Source: Rhyacichthys aspro (Eukaryota > Chordata > Actinopteri > Gobiiformes > Rhyacichthyidae). Taken from it: a DNA stretch of 64,000 nt. The position numbers and the translations under genes were made by a program. Positions 34,661 to 47,177 of the stretch are shown piece by piece. The stretch spans positions 2,794,030 to 2,858,029 of the forward strand of contig CM072156.1 of assembly GCA_036850595.1 (NCBI GenBank), given 5' to 3'. The first letter of the stretch is position 1; every line of letters begins with the position of its first letter. Below the pieces are notes generated by a model. It did not search any database, was not told where the DNA came from, and was given only the letters and a program-made list of their open reading frames with translations.

Positions 34661-35559
34661 CTTTTGTGCTCTGTGTTTTGTCTGGTGCAGTAATACATTA
34701 TTCTAATTTGCTCTTATTATTTTACTGCACTAACGTTACATAGCGTTGTTTAATACACCCTTCCAAACCCCAGAATGCTGTGCAAATGTTTTTACAAGTC
34801 GGATATTTAGCGATGTCTGGTTACCTAAGGGAGCATTAAGTAGCTGCAATGGTGCATGAGAAATGAAGCTGGTGCCTAACCGTTAGGGCCAAATGGATAA
34901 ATGAAATGAGGGGAGAAGAAATGTGAGCTCAGAGCAGAGCGTGGAGAGATGGAGGCGGTGGAAAGGTTAAATACTGCTGATGAGGAGAGAATCTAACAGG
35001 AAGCAGAGTGGGGACTGAGAGCGGCGAGCCGAGAGTTCAGAGGCGGCTCACGAACAAAAACGAAAAGGAACGGGCGAAAAGACGAGAGAAAAGGGTGGAA
35101 ATTAAAGACGAGGGAAGATGTGAATATGTCCGATAATATACGCGAAGAGGGGAAAAAGAGCGGGGTGTGATGGAGAGACTGGGAGGAGGGCTGCAGCCAC
35201 TTCTATCGCACAGAGTGTAAATCAATACCAGAGCAGGCAGTGCCCCGAAGTGAGTGCATTTAGTGGGAGAAAAGGCCACTGTGTGTGTGTGGCCATCTGA
35301 TACCCTTCAATCTGAGTTCTCTGCCTCCGAGCGTGGTCTGCCTCACACATCAACCTCTCGCAAATCCCTCCTTTTGGCACTTCATCTCAGTTCAAGGCAG
35401 CAGAATAAATACTAAACTGTACGTACTGTTAGCCAGATACATATGCGATATTGTTCGGAGGCAAAAACGCTAGGAAGTAGAGAATTACATTATACAGTTA
35501 AATCTGTGTGAATACCCTCACTCTCGACCGCTTACTCCACCTTAAACCTGTTTAAATGC

Positions 35560-36220
35560 ATTTTCAAATCAATTTAGTAAATCAGAATAAAACGGGGTTT
35601 TTTTTTTTCCCCCCCCCCCCCCCCTTTTTTCCCCCCCAATCTTAAATCTATCTAAAACCAGTTAAATCCAAATAAAATCTGCTTAAATCTATCTAAAACC
35701 AGTTTAAAATCCAAATAAAAGCTTCAGCTTAAATCTATCTAAAACCAGTTCAAATCAAAAAAAAATCAAGCTTAAATCAATCTAAAACCAGTTTAAATCC
35801 CAAGTTAAAATCAGCTTAAATCTATCTAAAACCAGTTCAAATCCAAATAAAATCAGCTTAAATCTATCTAAAACCAGTTCAAAACCAAATAAAATCAGCT
35901 TAAATGTATCTAAAACCAGTTAAATCCAAATTACATCTGCTAAAATCTACCTAAAACCAGTTCAAATCAAATAAAATCAGCTTAAATCTCCCCAAAGCCA
36001 GTTCAAATCAAATAAAATCAAGCCAAATCTATCTAAAAACAGTTCAAATCCAAATGTTAAAATCAGCTTAAATCTATCTAAAACAGTTCAACCCAAACAA
36101 AAACCTTTTTAAATCTATCTAAAACCAGTTCAAATCCAAATAAAATCATCTTAAATCTATCTAAAACCATTCAAAATCCAAATAAAATCTGCTTTAAATC
36201 TATTGGGGCTTTTTTTTTTA
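35560..36220 (+). repeat. 42-bp A-rich minisatellite, left copy (corrupted)
   Basis: Degenerate 42-bp units of CTTAAATCTATCTAAAACCA plus GTTCAAATCCAAATAAAATC. Interrupted at the start by an anomalous G/T/C homopolymer patch. The clean counterpart is 50690-51640. Confidence 0.85.
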
Positions 36221-36930
36221 TTGTTAAAATCCGCTTCAAATCCCATTAAATTGTGTTCTAAAAAAGAAAAACTTTTTTTTAACCATTTAAAGCCAGATCC
36301 CCACTTTAAACCCCTTACATCATACCACATTACATTATTCCCATGCAGTAATGTTCAGAAGAAAAACTCAAAAAACAAAAAACACAGATATAGGATTACG
36401 AGAGAGAAGTTTGGCTAGACAGAAATAAAAGGAAAAAAGGAAATACGCAAACCCCAGTCCCTCCTTCCTTATTTGACTAATACTCGACCTGCTGAAGGGT
36501 CAAAAAACCCCAAAAACAAAAAAAGAAAAATTTTTTATTGTATTGTTATAATTTGAGGGTTGGTCCCGCCTCGCTCTTGTTTGGGTTGGTTTTTTGGGGG
36601 GGGGATAGTCTTTAACCAAACCCAAATCATAAAATAATAATAATTATCAAAAAAGTGGCTGTTGGTACAAAGTTGGGAATTAATTTTATCCTAGGTTGGG
36701 CCATAGCGCTATAAAATAAATATGACAATATCTCTCTCTCGTCGAAAGAGGATTAAATGATACAACACTTAAGGGGAAAGGTAAAGCATGATAATTTCTA
36801 GATTTTACAAAAAAAAGGGTGGTTTTAATGTAGATAATCTGTTAACTAACAAAATCTGGCAAGTAATTTGAACATCACAAATAATGAAAGTAGAGTTTTA
36901 AAGATTTATTTGCTTTTGTTTGATAGAGAG

Positions 36931-36975
36931 GAGAATGACCGGAGCCGGAATCGAACCCGGGTCTCCTACTAGTCA
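36931..36975 (-). repeat. tRNA-like fragment with B box, left copy
   Basis: On the minus strand GGAGACCCGGGTTCGATTCC gives a T-arm/B-box, followed by GGCTCCGGTCATTCTC. The 5' half of a tRNA is missing, so this is a tRNA-derived SINE or tRNA pseudogene fragment. The right copy is at 52321-52364. Confidence 0.65.
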
Positions 36976-37714
36976 CTAATTTGTATTATTTTACTACATT
37001 TATTTTTAATATTAACATTTTACTCAATATACTCTCAGATCTATTAATAAACAGACTTTTAATCTTAGAGGTGGTATGTTATAAGTATCGTTTTCCTCCC
37101 GCGATACATTATCGTGAAACAGTTATCGTGAGATTTGAGGAGTTCTGTGCAAAAAGATGGACTAAGCAAAAACTAAAAGAATATGACCGACACCGTGATG
37201 TTAAAATGAATGAACAAAAAATACACTTTTTGTCAAACTAGAGCTTTCGTTCCACTACATTTTTACAGTTATCGTGATATACTGTATCGCGATATTATCG
37301 TTATCGCGGACAGTGTATTGGAAATCGGATCAGATCTCTCATGAAAATGTATAAAAGTTCATTTTAATTAACTTTAAGTAAATATATCATAAAACATTAA
37401 TGAGATAATTCAAAAGAGTGCCTTTTTTGTAGCCTCTTGCAAAACGTTGGACTGAGTCTGAAATGAACCTGGACCAGACTCAGCTGCACAAAAAGTTTCC
37501 GGTTGCTTGACCCTGACTCACAGAAAACACAACAAAATGATCCACAATTACCAACTTTGCTCTTAAGATTAGCTCACAGTGGCACTAAAACAGTCTTTGC
37601 ATCTCTTTTGTAGATTCTTGCCCTTCCATTCGCCAACTATCCTCTTATAACTATTGCTGTAAGTGCCATCCTTTCTACTCTGAGCTAATGGAAGACACAT
37701 ATATAAAACTATAC

Positions 37715-37717
<3 letters not shown>

Positions 37718-37801
<84 letters not shown>
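37718..37801. repeat. (GT)n microsatellite, left copy
   Basis: About 42 GT units. The equivalent tract in the right copy (53118-53134) has about 8. Confidence 0.97.
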
Positions 37802-37803
<2 letters not shown>

Positions 37804-39239
37804 TGGAGTCTGAACGGGACAGGCACCAAACGTCCACTCAGCACATTCCTCCGACTCTGGGCCAAATGAGGTAAGAGCCAAAGAGTGAGTGATCTAAACC
37901 CGGAGGAAGATCCAGCGAGCGCCAAGAGCCGGGGCAATTAGCGGTATGGACGTTCTGGACGCTGGCCACGGCCGGACTCGGAGAATGACAGCGAGCGGTC
38001 AGAACAACAACCCGTCAGCCATTTTTTACGCTGAGATAAGTGTGTCGTGCGCCGTGCGACGGCGTCCGATAACCGCGACATGTGTTCGACTTTATCTGCC
38101 AGCGCCGTGACACTCGTCGGTTGTCCTCCTTATCACCCAATTACCCCGGTGCGCTCTGATCTGCAGATTTAGCCTCTTTGATCTGCTCTTCAGCCCCGGC
38201 TCTGGCTGGGTTTACGTCGAGAACGGCATTAAAGCTTCTCTGAAATGCCATTTTAAACAGCGGCTGAGATTCATGTTTGTGTTGCACCAGAATATATGAA
38301 TAAACTGTTTGGTTTAGAAAGACAAATAGAGGCATAATTACAAGAAAACAAATACGGAGGCACAACAGAGGTTTGAGGAGGGATAAAGGACTCATTTGAA
38401 GCAGGTTAGTTGTGTTGTGATCGTCAGAAAGATACAAAGGGTCTAAATAAGTGTAGCTCCCTGGTGTCCTTCCATCAGGAACAAAAACAGACAACAGAGA
38501 GTCACGCTCAAGAAAAACTGAAGCAGCAACGTCTTCTCAAACAAAGCTTGTCTTGTTCTTGTGATAAACCGTCACGAACCAAACAGAAAAAATACAAAAT
38601 GAAATCAAAAAGAGCGAACATTAAATCAAAAACAGTGTCAGCTTCTTACAGTATTTGATTTTTGACTTAAAAAAGCACTGTTTATGTTCGTTGCTATTTA
38701 TCTGCCTTTGTCTGAGTTTAGAAATGATTCCCAGTTTGGTTGTTTTCATCCAACTTTTGAGTCCAATTAAAGAACCTAAATATATTTAAACTCGTCTTGT
38801 GTAAAAACATCTGTACAATTATCTATAAACTGTCAATTGTATCAGACAAAGCTTGTCTTATTCTTGTGATTAACTATGAAAAGCAGAGAAAAACAAATAA
38901 ATAATGATAAATAATCAAGATATAATGTGAATATCTTGCATTAACAGCTTGTTCTGCTGTAGATCGAGTTGTTAGCTTCATGAGTTAAAACCACAACGTT
39001 CAATTCATTTCAATTTTATCAAACAAAGCTTGTCTTGTTCTTGTGATATCATCAAAAGCTGAAAAGCAGGGTATTTCCATCACAATAATCTTGTGGATAT
39101 CTTGTATTAACAGCTTTTTCTGCTGCAGACAGAGCTGGCTTCTAACTTTATCGTCTATAAAAACAGAACCTCTCTCCTTTATTTCTCGACGCTGCCCAAA
39201 GAGAGGCTAAAGCTGGTCCATTTTAATGTTTAATTTGGC

Positions 39240-39424
39240 TCACAACAGCCTCACTTTAACAAATCATTCATGCTCTGCCATTTATCTCGTTGTCCCAGCA
39301 GCTTTGGGCCTGAGGCGGGGTCCACTCTGGACAACGGCCAGTCTGTCGCAGGGTTAACACTTAGAGACAGACGGGGATCGAACCCATGACCTTGTGGATG
39401 CTAACTGCTAACCACTAGTGCTTC
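39240..39424 (-). mobile_element. V-SINE-like tRNA-derived SINE, left copy
   Basis: On the minus strand: ACTAGTGGTTAGCAGTTAGC (A box), CATGGGTTCGATCCCCGTCT (B box), then GCGACAGACTGGCC...CCCCGCCTC and AGCTGCTGGGACAA. This is the head-and-body order of fish V-SINE-type elements. The right copy is at 54553-54730. Confidence 0.7.
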
Positions 39425-41243
39425 TATTGTTTGGTGATTCTGTCAAATAAAATCTTAATTTACTCTAAAAAGTGACATATCAAAGCCCATTATTTTGCAT
39501 TTTGTAAATTTGTTTCAGTGTTGATTTTTTAACAGATAATTTCCGTCAACGTCACATTTTTGTTTCAAAAACAAAACGAAAACTAAATAAAATGTAATGA
39601 ATGAGAACAAAACTCTGACTAAATGTGTCGACACGTTCATCAACGAATAAAAACGAAATTGAACAGAGACTAAATCCATCAAAAGGAGAGTTGAGAAGAG
39701 ATCCGATCAGACTCAGGTTTTTGAGCGTCGCTGAAGTGATGTCAAACATTTGTTAGAGCCTCGGGAAGACGACAGGAGACCAAAAGAGAACCACTTTAAA
39801 TAGAAACTATGTTAACACTTGGAACCTGAATACCAGCCGGAACAGGTTAGGACTAGTTTACTTTATTCAGAGACATTATGACTGAAGAAACAAAAACATT
39901 ACCTTTTATATTGTAGATAGAGTCGACTAAAACTAGGCTTAAACTAATAAGGATTGGACTAAATTATGACTAAAACTAAACTGCATTTAAGGCAAAAGAC
40001 TAAAACTAAATTAATTACTAACACTTCTCTCTCCTCTAACAAACAAAGTAAAAGTTTTGTCTTCCCCAGCCTCTGACGTCACTAAACAGAATCTATTCAC
40101 TCCTTTCTCTTTGTTAACAGCAACACTCCTCTATCCCTCTATTCCTTCACAAATGTGCTTTACCCTGACTTTATTTCACTCAGGAACACAGCGTACATCA
40201 GACCCGTCTCCACAGCCGCTGATACGAGTCTCTTTTTACAAACTGTACCGTCTCAAACTGCACCAAACAACACACAAAGGGCTAAAGACTGAAACAATTA
40301 TGTAAAAATATATCCAAGGGGTCAATTCATAAATCCATACTAAATACAACAATGTATAACAAAAAAACATGATGCAATGGGGTTTCACAAGTTCTTGGAT
40401 CCTTATATTTGTAAAAAAAAACATAATTAACGTTCAGTGTTACGCATTTACTCAGCTTTATCTGTCCTTGAAGCACAAAGAAGAACAGACCAGCCTTAAA
40501 TCTGTCATGATACAAGGATTTTGATTGGATCTAGCAGTGCTAAAAGGTAGTTGGCAGTAAACCAGCACACATCCAGCTCATTGGGTTCTTATTATTGATG
40601 TAAATACATTAGAAACAAACTCCAAAAGCGTCTAATAAAGAAGGCACCTGCTCTGACACCTTTAATTCCTCATATCTCCAACACATCCTGATACACTGCC
40701 TCTAAATTGGACTTTTGTGACACAGATTGACAGTATTAGGTGCTGTATGATCAGTATGCATTATGTCAGCACTGTCTGATGGTTCAACTCAGCAGCAGGG
40801 TTCAAGGCCCGGATGTGCTTGTGTTTCTGAGCACTTTCCACTCTAAAAGCAGAGCAGTGTGTATTCAAATCGACAGGATACAGGTGGCTGTTTTCAAAGC
40901 CACAAAACACTGTTAAACAAGGCTCCACTGTGTGTTTCCATAAGGCTTTTCTGTGTGAGCCGTGGATAAAATGCAAATTGAGTATCTGCAGAGCATCGAG
41001 ATCTGAGGGGAGGGCAGCCCGTGGCTAAACTTGTTGATGTCACGCCTCTGCTCCTCTTCGTGACAAACCCACTCCTCATTCAGACTGACGCTGAGGTGTA
41101 GCCTTCGGTTCGATCTACAGGTGCTTGGGGAACCGAGGGGACGTGCTGCGAGGCTTTTTCCAGCAACAGGAACGGAGCCTGTCGCGCAGCAGCCCGCAGC
41201 AATCACGGTTTCATTCATTACATCCAGTGCTAACGCCACTCAC

Positions 41244-41282
41244 CGTCAGCCTGCTCTGGACGCTCCGTAAATACGCTTCCAT
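41244..41282 (-). CDS. prune2: prune2 exon 1, left duplicate
   Basis: Identical coding sequence to 56554-56592, with an intact start codon and donor ACG|GTGAGT. It lies in the probably redundant left copy, so it should not be counted as a second promoter without proof. Confidence 0.8.
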
Positions 41283-41700
41283 GTCGGCCTGCGTCGCTAC
41301 GGTGCTGGCGCTGTCGCAGTTCTCTCCATAGACAAGTTTGAGCAGCCTGCAGCCGCCGGATGTGTGCGTGAGTGTGCGTGAGTGTGCGTCTCTCTCCGCG
41401 CCGCCGCCTCCGCCGCCGCCGAGTCCCCCGCCGCGCTCGCCTCGCACTGCGCCAGTCTCTGCCGCCGCTCCTCTTCCTCCGCCGCGGCCTGGACCCACGG
41501 CAGAGCGCGCGGAGGGCGGGTGGGTGTGGCGCGAGGAAGAGGACACGAGCGGGAGGAGCGCGCTCCTGCGGTAAAGATGAGAGACCCGCTCCCGCCACGG
41601 CCCCCACTTCCGGATCACGGTCCAACCACAGTCCAACCCACTCAGCGTCCGCCAATAGGAGCACGCACGAGGACGCTGCTAATTAGGCACCACGGACAGC
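41283..41700 (-). promoter_or_regulatory. prune2: CpG-rich prune2 5' UTR/promoter, left duplicate
   Basis: The same GC- and CpG-dense block as 56593-57010, with a CCAAT word at 41652-41656 and a (CCG/CGG)-rich core at 41395-41480. Confidence 0.6.
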
Positions 41701-44700
41701 ACCTGGTTTAGCTTCAGGAACTTTACTGCAACACACTTGAACTGAACAGCTCTCCTTTCTGCCGCAGTGTCTGAACCATGAACCAGAGCCACACAGAACC
41801 TCAAACTGTGGAGAATTTACACTGAAATTTAACATAATATAATCAGGAAGTCAGTCCTTTTCAAGTAAAAACATCATCTCCAACATTAAATAATAAACTT
41901 TTGGCTTTAGGCCTTGTTTAAGCCTTATTTAATGCAGTAAGTTGGTCAAATATTCTTTTGATTTCAAGTATTTTTCTCATCAGTAACATCAGAAATAAAA
42001 AAGTACATGATTTCTTATTTGTAAATGTATCCCATTGACTTCTGTTTAAACTGTGGCTGTATTTTAACAGAGCTACACTTCTTATAATACTCTGTTGTGT
42101 GTAAAACAAAACAAGAGTCAGTGGTGCTTTAAGGAGCCAAATATTCAATGAGGTGGCACTTAGATATTCACCACCAAAGTGTGTGTGACAGTAGGATTAA
42201 ACAGTTATGAAAAACAGTTTACAGAAGAGACCAACAGGGAATAACCTGGGGCCACAAGGGGGCCACAAGTCTCACATTTTAGTCACAAGAGTTGATTTGA
42301 AAGAGGAGACAATAAAGTATTCCAAGGCTGCAGTTTAAAGACGAACTTTCTGGAATAAATATCATTAAAAATAAATTATTTGTGCACAAATTACGATCAG
42401 CTGCGAGGGGACACACACATTATGAACTAACAGGGTTTAATGGGCCCCTGGGGAGACGCTCAGTGCTGGAGGAGGCCCCGGGGAAGACCTGAGAGACACT
42501 GGACGCCTGGAAAAACCTGTGTTCCCCCGGAGCTGCAGGAGGTGTCTGGGGAGAGGGAAGTCTGAGTGGCTCTGTTTGGACTTAGACGGGTGTTTTTTTT
42601 GTTTGTTTTTTATATGAATGAATCAGAACACAGAAAATGAATAATAACAGTGTTGTGAAGCTTGTCCGACTGTAGCTTTAAAATAAAAATATATAAATGT
42701 GTGAGTGATTATTATGTTAAAGAACGCAGAAAAGTGAATAAAGAGTTCAACAAAAAGTTACTGGTTGCTCTGAGTAAGATAACCCTGAAGATCAAGAAGA
42801 ACACAGAAGAACGAGGAAGTGTATTAAACTGAATGAAGACCTTTTATTAATATTAAAAAGGAAAACATTCAAAAACCTGACACAGTGCATCACTCTGAAC
42901 CTGTTTAAAGCTATCTTTACATCAAGGTGTATTACATTTATCTGTAAAGATCTGGGACCAGAATAAACCCAAACGACTAAACCACTTCCTGTCACAGTCC
43001 TAAAAATAAAACACGGTCAATGTCTCATGTCTGTGTTTATTCTTACTTCTTTTACTGTAGTTTATTTATTTATATGTAACATTATCCTTGTCCTTAATGC
43101 TTCTATTAGAGCCACCGTCTGCATTTGGTCCATGGATGACAATATATATCTACAAATACAGCACAAGGACAAATGAAAAGAGGCTGTAAGGAGCATAAGA
43201 TTGTAAAGTTACACTATTGTGAATGTATTTAAAGTGAAATAGTGTCAAACCATAACAGTGAATATAAGTAATAAAGCTAAACTAGTAACAGGAGTAAATA
43301 AACTTAAAATAACCTAAGTCAGAAATGTTTAAGCTTTGTCCATTTTAACAGTAAAAATCAGTTTTTTATTTTGTCTCTTTATTTTTTAAGGGAAAAGATG
43401 ACAACAACACAGTTTTTTTTACTGTAAATTTGACTTTTTTTCTTTCTTTTTTTCTTTTTTTTTTTTTTTTTACAGTGTAGATAGCCCTATACCAGTAGTA
43501 AATAAAATAAATTGCTGTAAACTACTGATTACTGTATACAATATGTTAAATCCACTTAATGTAACCTTTGTAATTTGCTGTAATATCAGTTGTCAGTAAT
43601 AAGTATGTGATTATTCCATCAATTATCTGGTGTTTTTAATAAAATATAGAGTAAAAATGGCTACATTAGCAAAAACATGACATCTTTACAGAATTGTACG
43701 GTAAAAATATACAGTCCTTTGTTGAACATGTTTTATTTTTTTATTATTTGTTTACACACTGAATGCATTATATAAATTCAGCCTTTCATAGGAGTAAATA
43801 TAGATATACAAACGTAATATATATTGTAGACCACTGCCATATTACGCTGTTTGTTGCACATTTCTCTATAATTTTATGTGTTTGGTCAATATTCTACAGT
43901 TGTACTTCAGTTAAATATTTGTTGATGTTGTTTACCGTTAGCACGTGGAGCTAAAATGCTAAAAAGCGATAGCGTGCACTTCCTTTACTTGTGTTTGTTA
44001 CTTTATTTTCAGGGGCTTTTCCTTTTCTTTTTCTTCAGTTTACATGATTAACTGCATTTGGCCTAAAAGTAAATTTTTCAGCTTTACTGATGTATGTTAT
44101 TCTCATGAAGCAGTTTAACAGACTTTGATGAGGAGGCACAGGTCTAAACAAACAGCTGTATTGAACTCTGGCGCCTCCATGTGGTGTTATTTGACATTAT
44201 GAACAAATCCAACATAACATCTCAAGCCTCCAGTGACTATATCTTGTTTTTTGGGTTTTTTTGTTGCTTTTTTTGTTTTTTTGCATTCATTGAAAGTATA
44301 TTGCTGTTTATCTGTTGCTAAAATGTGTATAAATGAAATAAATACTATGACGGCTTTAGGCTTGATATCAGGAGTTCAATGAAGGCACAACAACATGTGA
44401 CTCTGATTATGGCTCATAAACTTAGATGACCTCTGCGCTGAGTTGGCGTCAACAGGCTTCAGGTCCTGTTTATGACAGAAAACACATCTTATAACACATC
44501 ACCAGAATATTCCATAGAAAACAAAGGGCCTTGCTAATTGATTTTAATGGCTGTCTCCGCCACGATGCGCCCTTATGAGTTGGAGAAGGTCTTACTGATT
44601 ATTATTATCAGTATAATTGCCATTAGCCCCGCACTTCCGAATGAGAGACAGAGAAAGAATATCTGTGCCCTTAAGCTCAACAAATAATTATTAGAGACAG

Positions 44701-44803
44701 GAAACAAACAGACGACACACACACACACACACACACCCCCCTTGGAGCAGGCAGACCCTCCCGGAGACCCTCGTCCCCCCGCCGCCCTGCCCCTGCACAG
44801 CGC

Positions 44804-44902
44804 NNNNNNNNNNNNNNNNNNNNNNNNNNNNNNNNNNNNNNNNNNNNNNNNNNNNNNNNNNNNNNNNNNNNNNNNNNNNNNNNNNNNNNNNNNNNNNNNN
44901 NN
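44804..44902. other. Assembly gap (99 N)
   Basis: Gap separating the two copies of the 15-kb block. Sequence before it matches 59918-59929, and sequence after it matches 30528 onward. Confidence 0.99.
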
Positions 44903-45420
44903 AAGAAATCTAAAAATTACATTAAAAAACGCGTTGTTTATGTTTATGAGAACTTTATGACGTTATAAAGTTAAAATAGTGACATAGGATCTAAAGCCAG
45001 AGCCAATAGCCAAATATAATGTAAATCCATCATTCATGTGTGGATATTAACCTTTAATTTTGATCACAGTAAAAATGTATCATGGATGTTTTAAACTTTT
45101 TTTAATTTTTGGAGTAACTTCTAATGATATTTAACATTATTCCAATAAGAATGCATTAAAATACATTCTTCTTCTTCAGGAAATCTCTTTAGAAGAAGAC
45201 AGCCAACCCTGAAGCACAATATGAATCCTAAATAATGTATGGACGAGACAAAAATACCTTTATGAAATAATATCTCAGTCTAATTCTGGGTTGTATCAAA
45301 TATTTGTTCCAGGAAACCAGCAGCAAAGTCAAAAAGTCAAGCCTCTGAGACGTATTTAACCTCACTTTACTCAGTTTTCTGTAAATATCTGAGTGTTTTT
45401 TATGTGTTTAGTGCATTTAC

Positions 45421-45623
45421 CCGTCCAACAGTCCGTCTCTGAGCAGCGTCAGGGACAGTTTTCCGTCCTGATGAAGTTTAACCAGGTCCACGTCGTCCCT
45501 CCACAACAGGAGGCTTTCACTGACTCGAACTCTCTGCAGAAACTTCAGAGTCTCCTCGAACAGCGGCGCCTCTCGTCTCCAGAGCCAAAGCACCGGGAAA
45601 CACACTCCGCCCGACGGCTCTTT
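45421..45623 (-). CDS. prune2: prune2 exon 3, DHH-like region
   Basis: A 203-nt exon with acceptor TGTGTGTTTCAG before 45623 and donor GGACGG|GTAAAT after 45421, phase 0 in and 2 out. It encodes KEPSGGVCFPVL, then EETLKFLQRVRVSES, then LLWRDDVDLVKLHQDGKLSL and TLLRDGLLDG. This parallels the family's GVLCLPVLNI, LEELNISES, FRDEI.L and KLSITLV..S.L. In the active enzyme PRUNE1 the end of this segment carries the DHH metal-binding motif. Here the site reads RDG, so the domain should be catalytically dead, as in mammalian PRUNE2. The LWRDDVD acidic pair is retained. Confidence 0.93.
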
Positions 45624-47075
45624 CTGAAACACACAGGAACAGTCGCTTTAGAATCACCGACGCAGGGAAGTATTCAGTTCCTTCGCTTAAGTTAAAGATA
45701 AACTCTCATGTCTTGGTCTCAAACTATTTTTTATTTGGTCAAGTCTCATCCAGACCAATCAAGACTAAAATAATAAATAAAAAAGCTCTAACTCTGTCTC
45801 CTTCACCAAACACTAACCTCCATGAGTCTGGACCTGGTCTAAGACTGGACTAACTCTGTCTCCTTCACCAAACACTAACCTCCATGAGTCTGGACCTGGT
45901 CTAAGACTGGACTAACTCTGTCTCCTGAGTCTGGACCTGGTCTAAGACTGGACTAACTCTGTCTCCTGAGTCTGGACCTGGTCTAAGACTGGACTAACTC
46001 TGTCTCCTTCACCAAACACTAACCTCCATGAGTCTGGACCTGGTCTAAGTCTGGACTAACTCTGTCTCCTTCACCAAACACTAACCTCCATGAGTCTGGA
46101 CCTGGTCTAAGACTGGACTAACTCTGTCTCCTTCACCAAACACTGACCTCCATGAGTCTGGACCTGGTCTAAGACTGGACTAACTCTGTCTCCTTCACCA
46201 AACACTGACCTCCATGAGTCTGGACCTGGTCTAAGACTGGACTAACTCTGTCTCCTTCACCAAACACTAACCTCCATGAGTCTGGACCTGGTCTAAGACT
46301 GGACTAACTCTGTCTCCTTCACCAAACACTGACCTCCATGAGTCTGGACCTGGTCTAAGACTGGACTAACTCTGTCTCCTTCACCAAACACTAACCTCCA
46401 TGAGTCTGGACCTGGTCTAAGACTGGACTAACTCTGTCTCCTTCACCAAACACTGACCTCCATGAGTCTGGACCTGGTCTAAGACTGGACTAACTCTGTC
46501 TCCTTCACCAAACACTGACCTCCATGAGTCTGGACCTGGTCTAAGACTGGACTAACTCTGTCTCCTTCACCAAACACTATTATACAAAAAAAATCCCATG
46601 TCATTGTGAAACAAGCAGTTTTTTTGTGGATATTGCGGTGGTTATTGCAGTAATAAAACATTTTCAATATATTGAGAATTATTTGCGGTGTTTTCGGTTT
46701 AACAGTGAAAGCATCTCATGAAATTATTAACATATACAACATAATATAAGTAACTGCTACTATTTTCTCTTACAATTAAGTTAAATTTTCAATTACAATT
46801 AAGTAATTTCCCATTTGTGATTTTGTTTGGAGCCAAAAAACTTGCAAAAGTTTCACTTGTCACTTTTCAGACAAATTAAAGCTGTCATCATTATTTATAA
46901 GAAAAAAAAGCATGTTTTAGAGACAAATAGACATAAACAAAGCTTTATTATGGATTTTGAGAAAACAGATTTATAGTTTTAACCAGTCTCAAGGAAAAGA
47001 GCCATGATTAAGACAGAAAAACCAAAGGTCTACAGTCTAAGGGAGTATAAACAGAGAGCAGCAGGTGGATGATAC
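45624..47075. other. prune2: prune2 intron 2
   Basis: About 1.45 kb between exons 2 and 3. More than half is the inverted 62-bp minisatellite (45785-46578); the rest is AT-rich with nothing recognised. Confidence 0.8.
45785..46578 (-). repeat. 62-bp minisatellite, inverted orientation, about 14 units
   Basis: Same unit as 17838-18406 in reverse complement, including two shortened units at about 45918-45990 that join GTCTCCTGAGTCTGGACCTG directly. Confidence 0.97.
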
Positions 47076-47177
47076 CTGGTTGAGGTGTAGCGCTAGGCAC
47101 ATTGTTGCAGCCACAGTGTCCACATCTGGCTGTGGTCCTCCCAGAACAGCGTGAACAGGACCCTCCGAGACATCCTC
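47076..47177 (-). CDS. prune2: prune2 exon 2, start of DHH-like domain
   Basis: A 102-nt exon, exactly 34 codons, phase 0 at both ends. The acceptor is GTGTGTTTTTCAG before 47177 and the donor CAACCAG|GTATCA after 47076. It encodes EDVSEGPVHAVLGGPQPDVD and then TVAATMCLALHLNQ, paralleling the family's KVHVVIG...CDLDS...TF.YA. The DVD pair sits where DHH phosphoesterases have motif I (DxDS). The following Ser is replaced by Thr and the preceding Cys is absent, again indicating a non-catalytic domain. Confidence 0.93.

Larger units (their letters stand above)
30528..44803. repeat. 15-kb duplicated block, left (noisy) copy
   Basis: Matches 44903-59929 in order and orientation along its whole length and ends exactly where the N gap begins. 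It carries copies of prune2 exons 3, 2 and 1. Compared with the right copy it has many small indels, a missing stretch of about 300 bp near 30665, a shorter 62-bp array, a longer GT tract and a homopolymer patch at 35596-35638. Most simply it is the end of one contig overlapping the start of the next, unmerged. Confidence 0.93.

Noticed and set aside
36931..36975. Functional tRNA gene
   Set aside because: Only the T-arm/B-box half is recognisable. No anticodon arm or matching acceptor stem can be folded.
37569..37937. Open frame with a long His-Thr repeat
   Set aside because: Translation of the GT microsatellite on the minus strand. The right copy lacks it.
41338..41711. Several overlapping GC-rich frames (Pro/Arg/Ala-rich) near exon 1
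   Set aside because: Artefacts of stop-poor CpG-island sequence. They lie in the 5' UTR/promoter and have no family resemblance.
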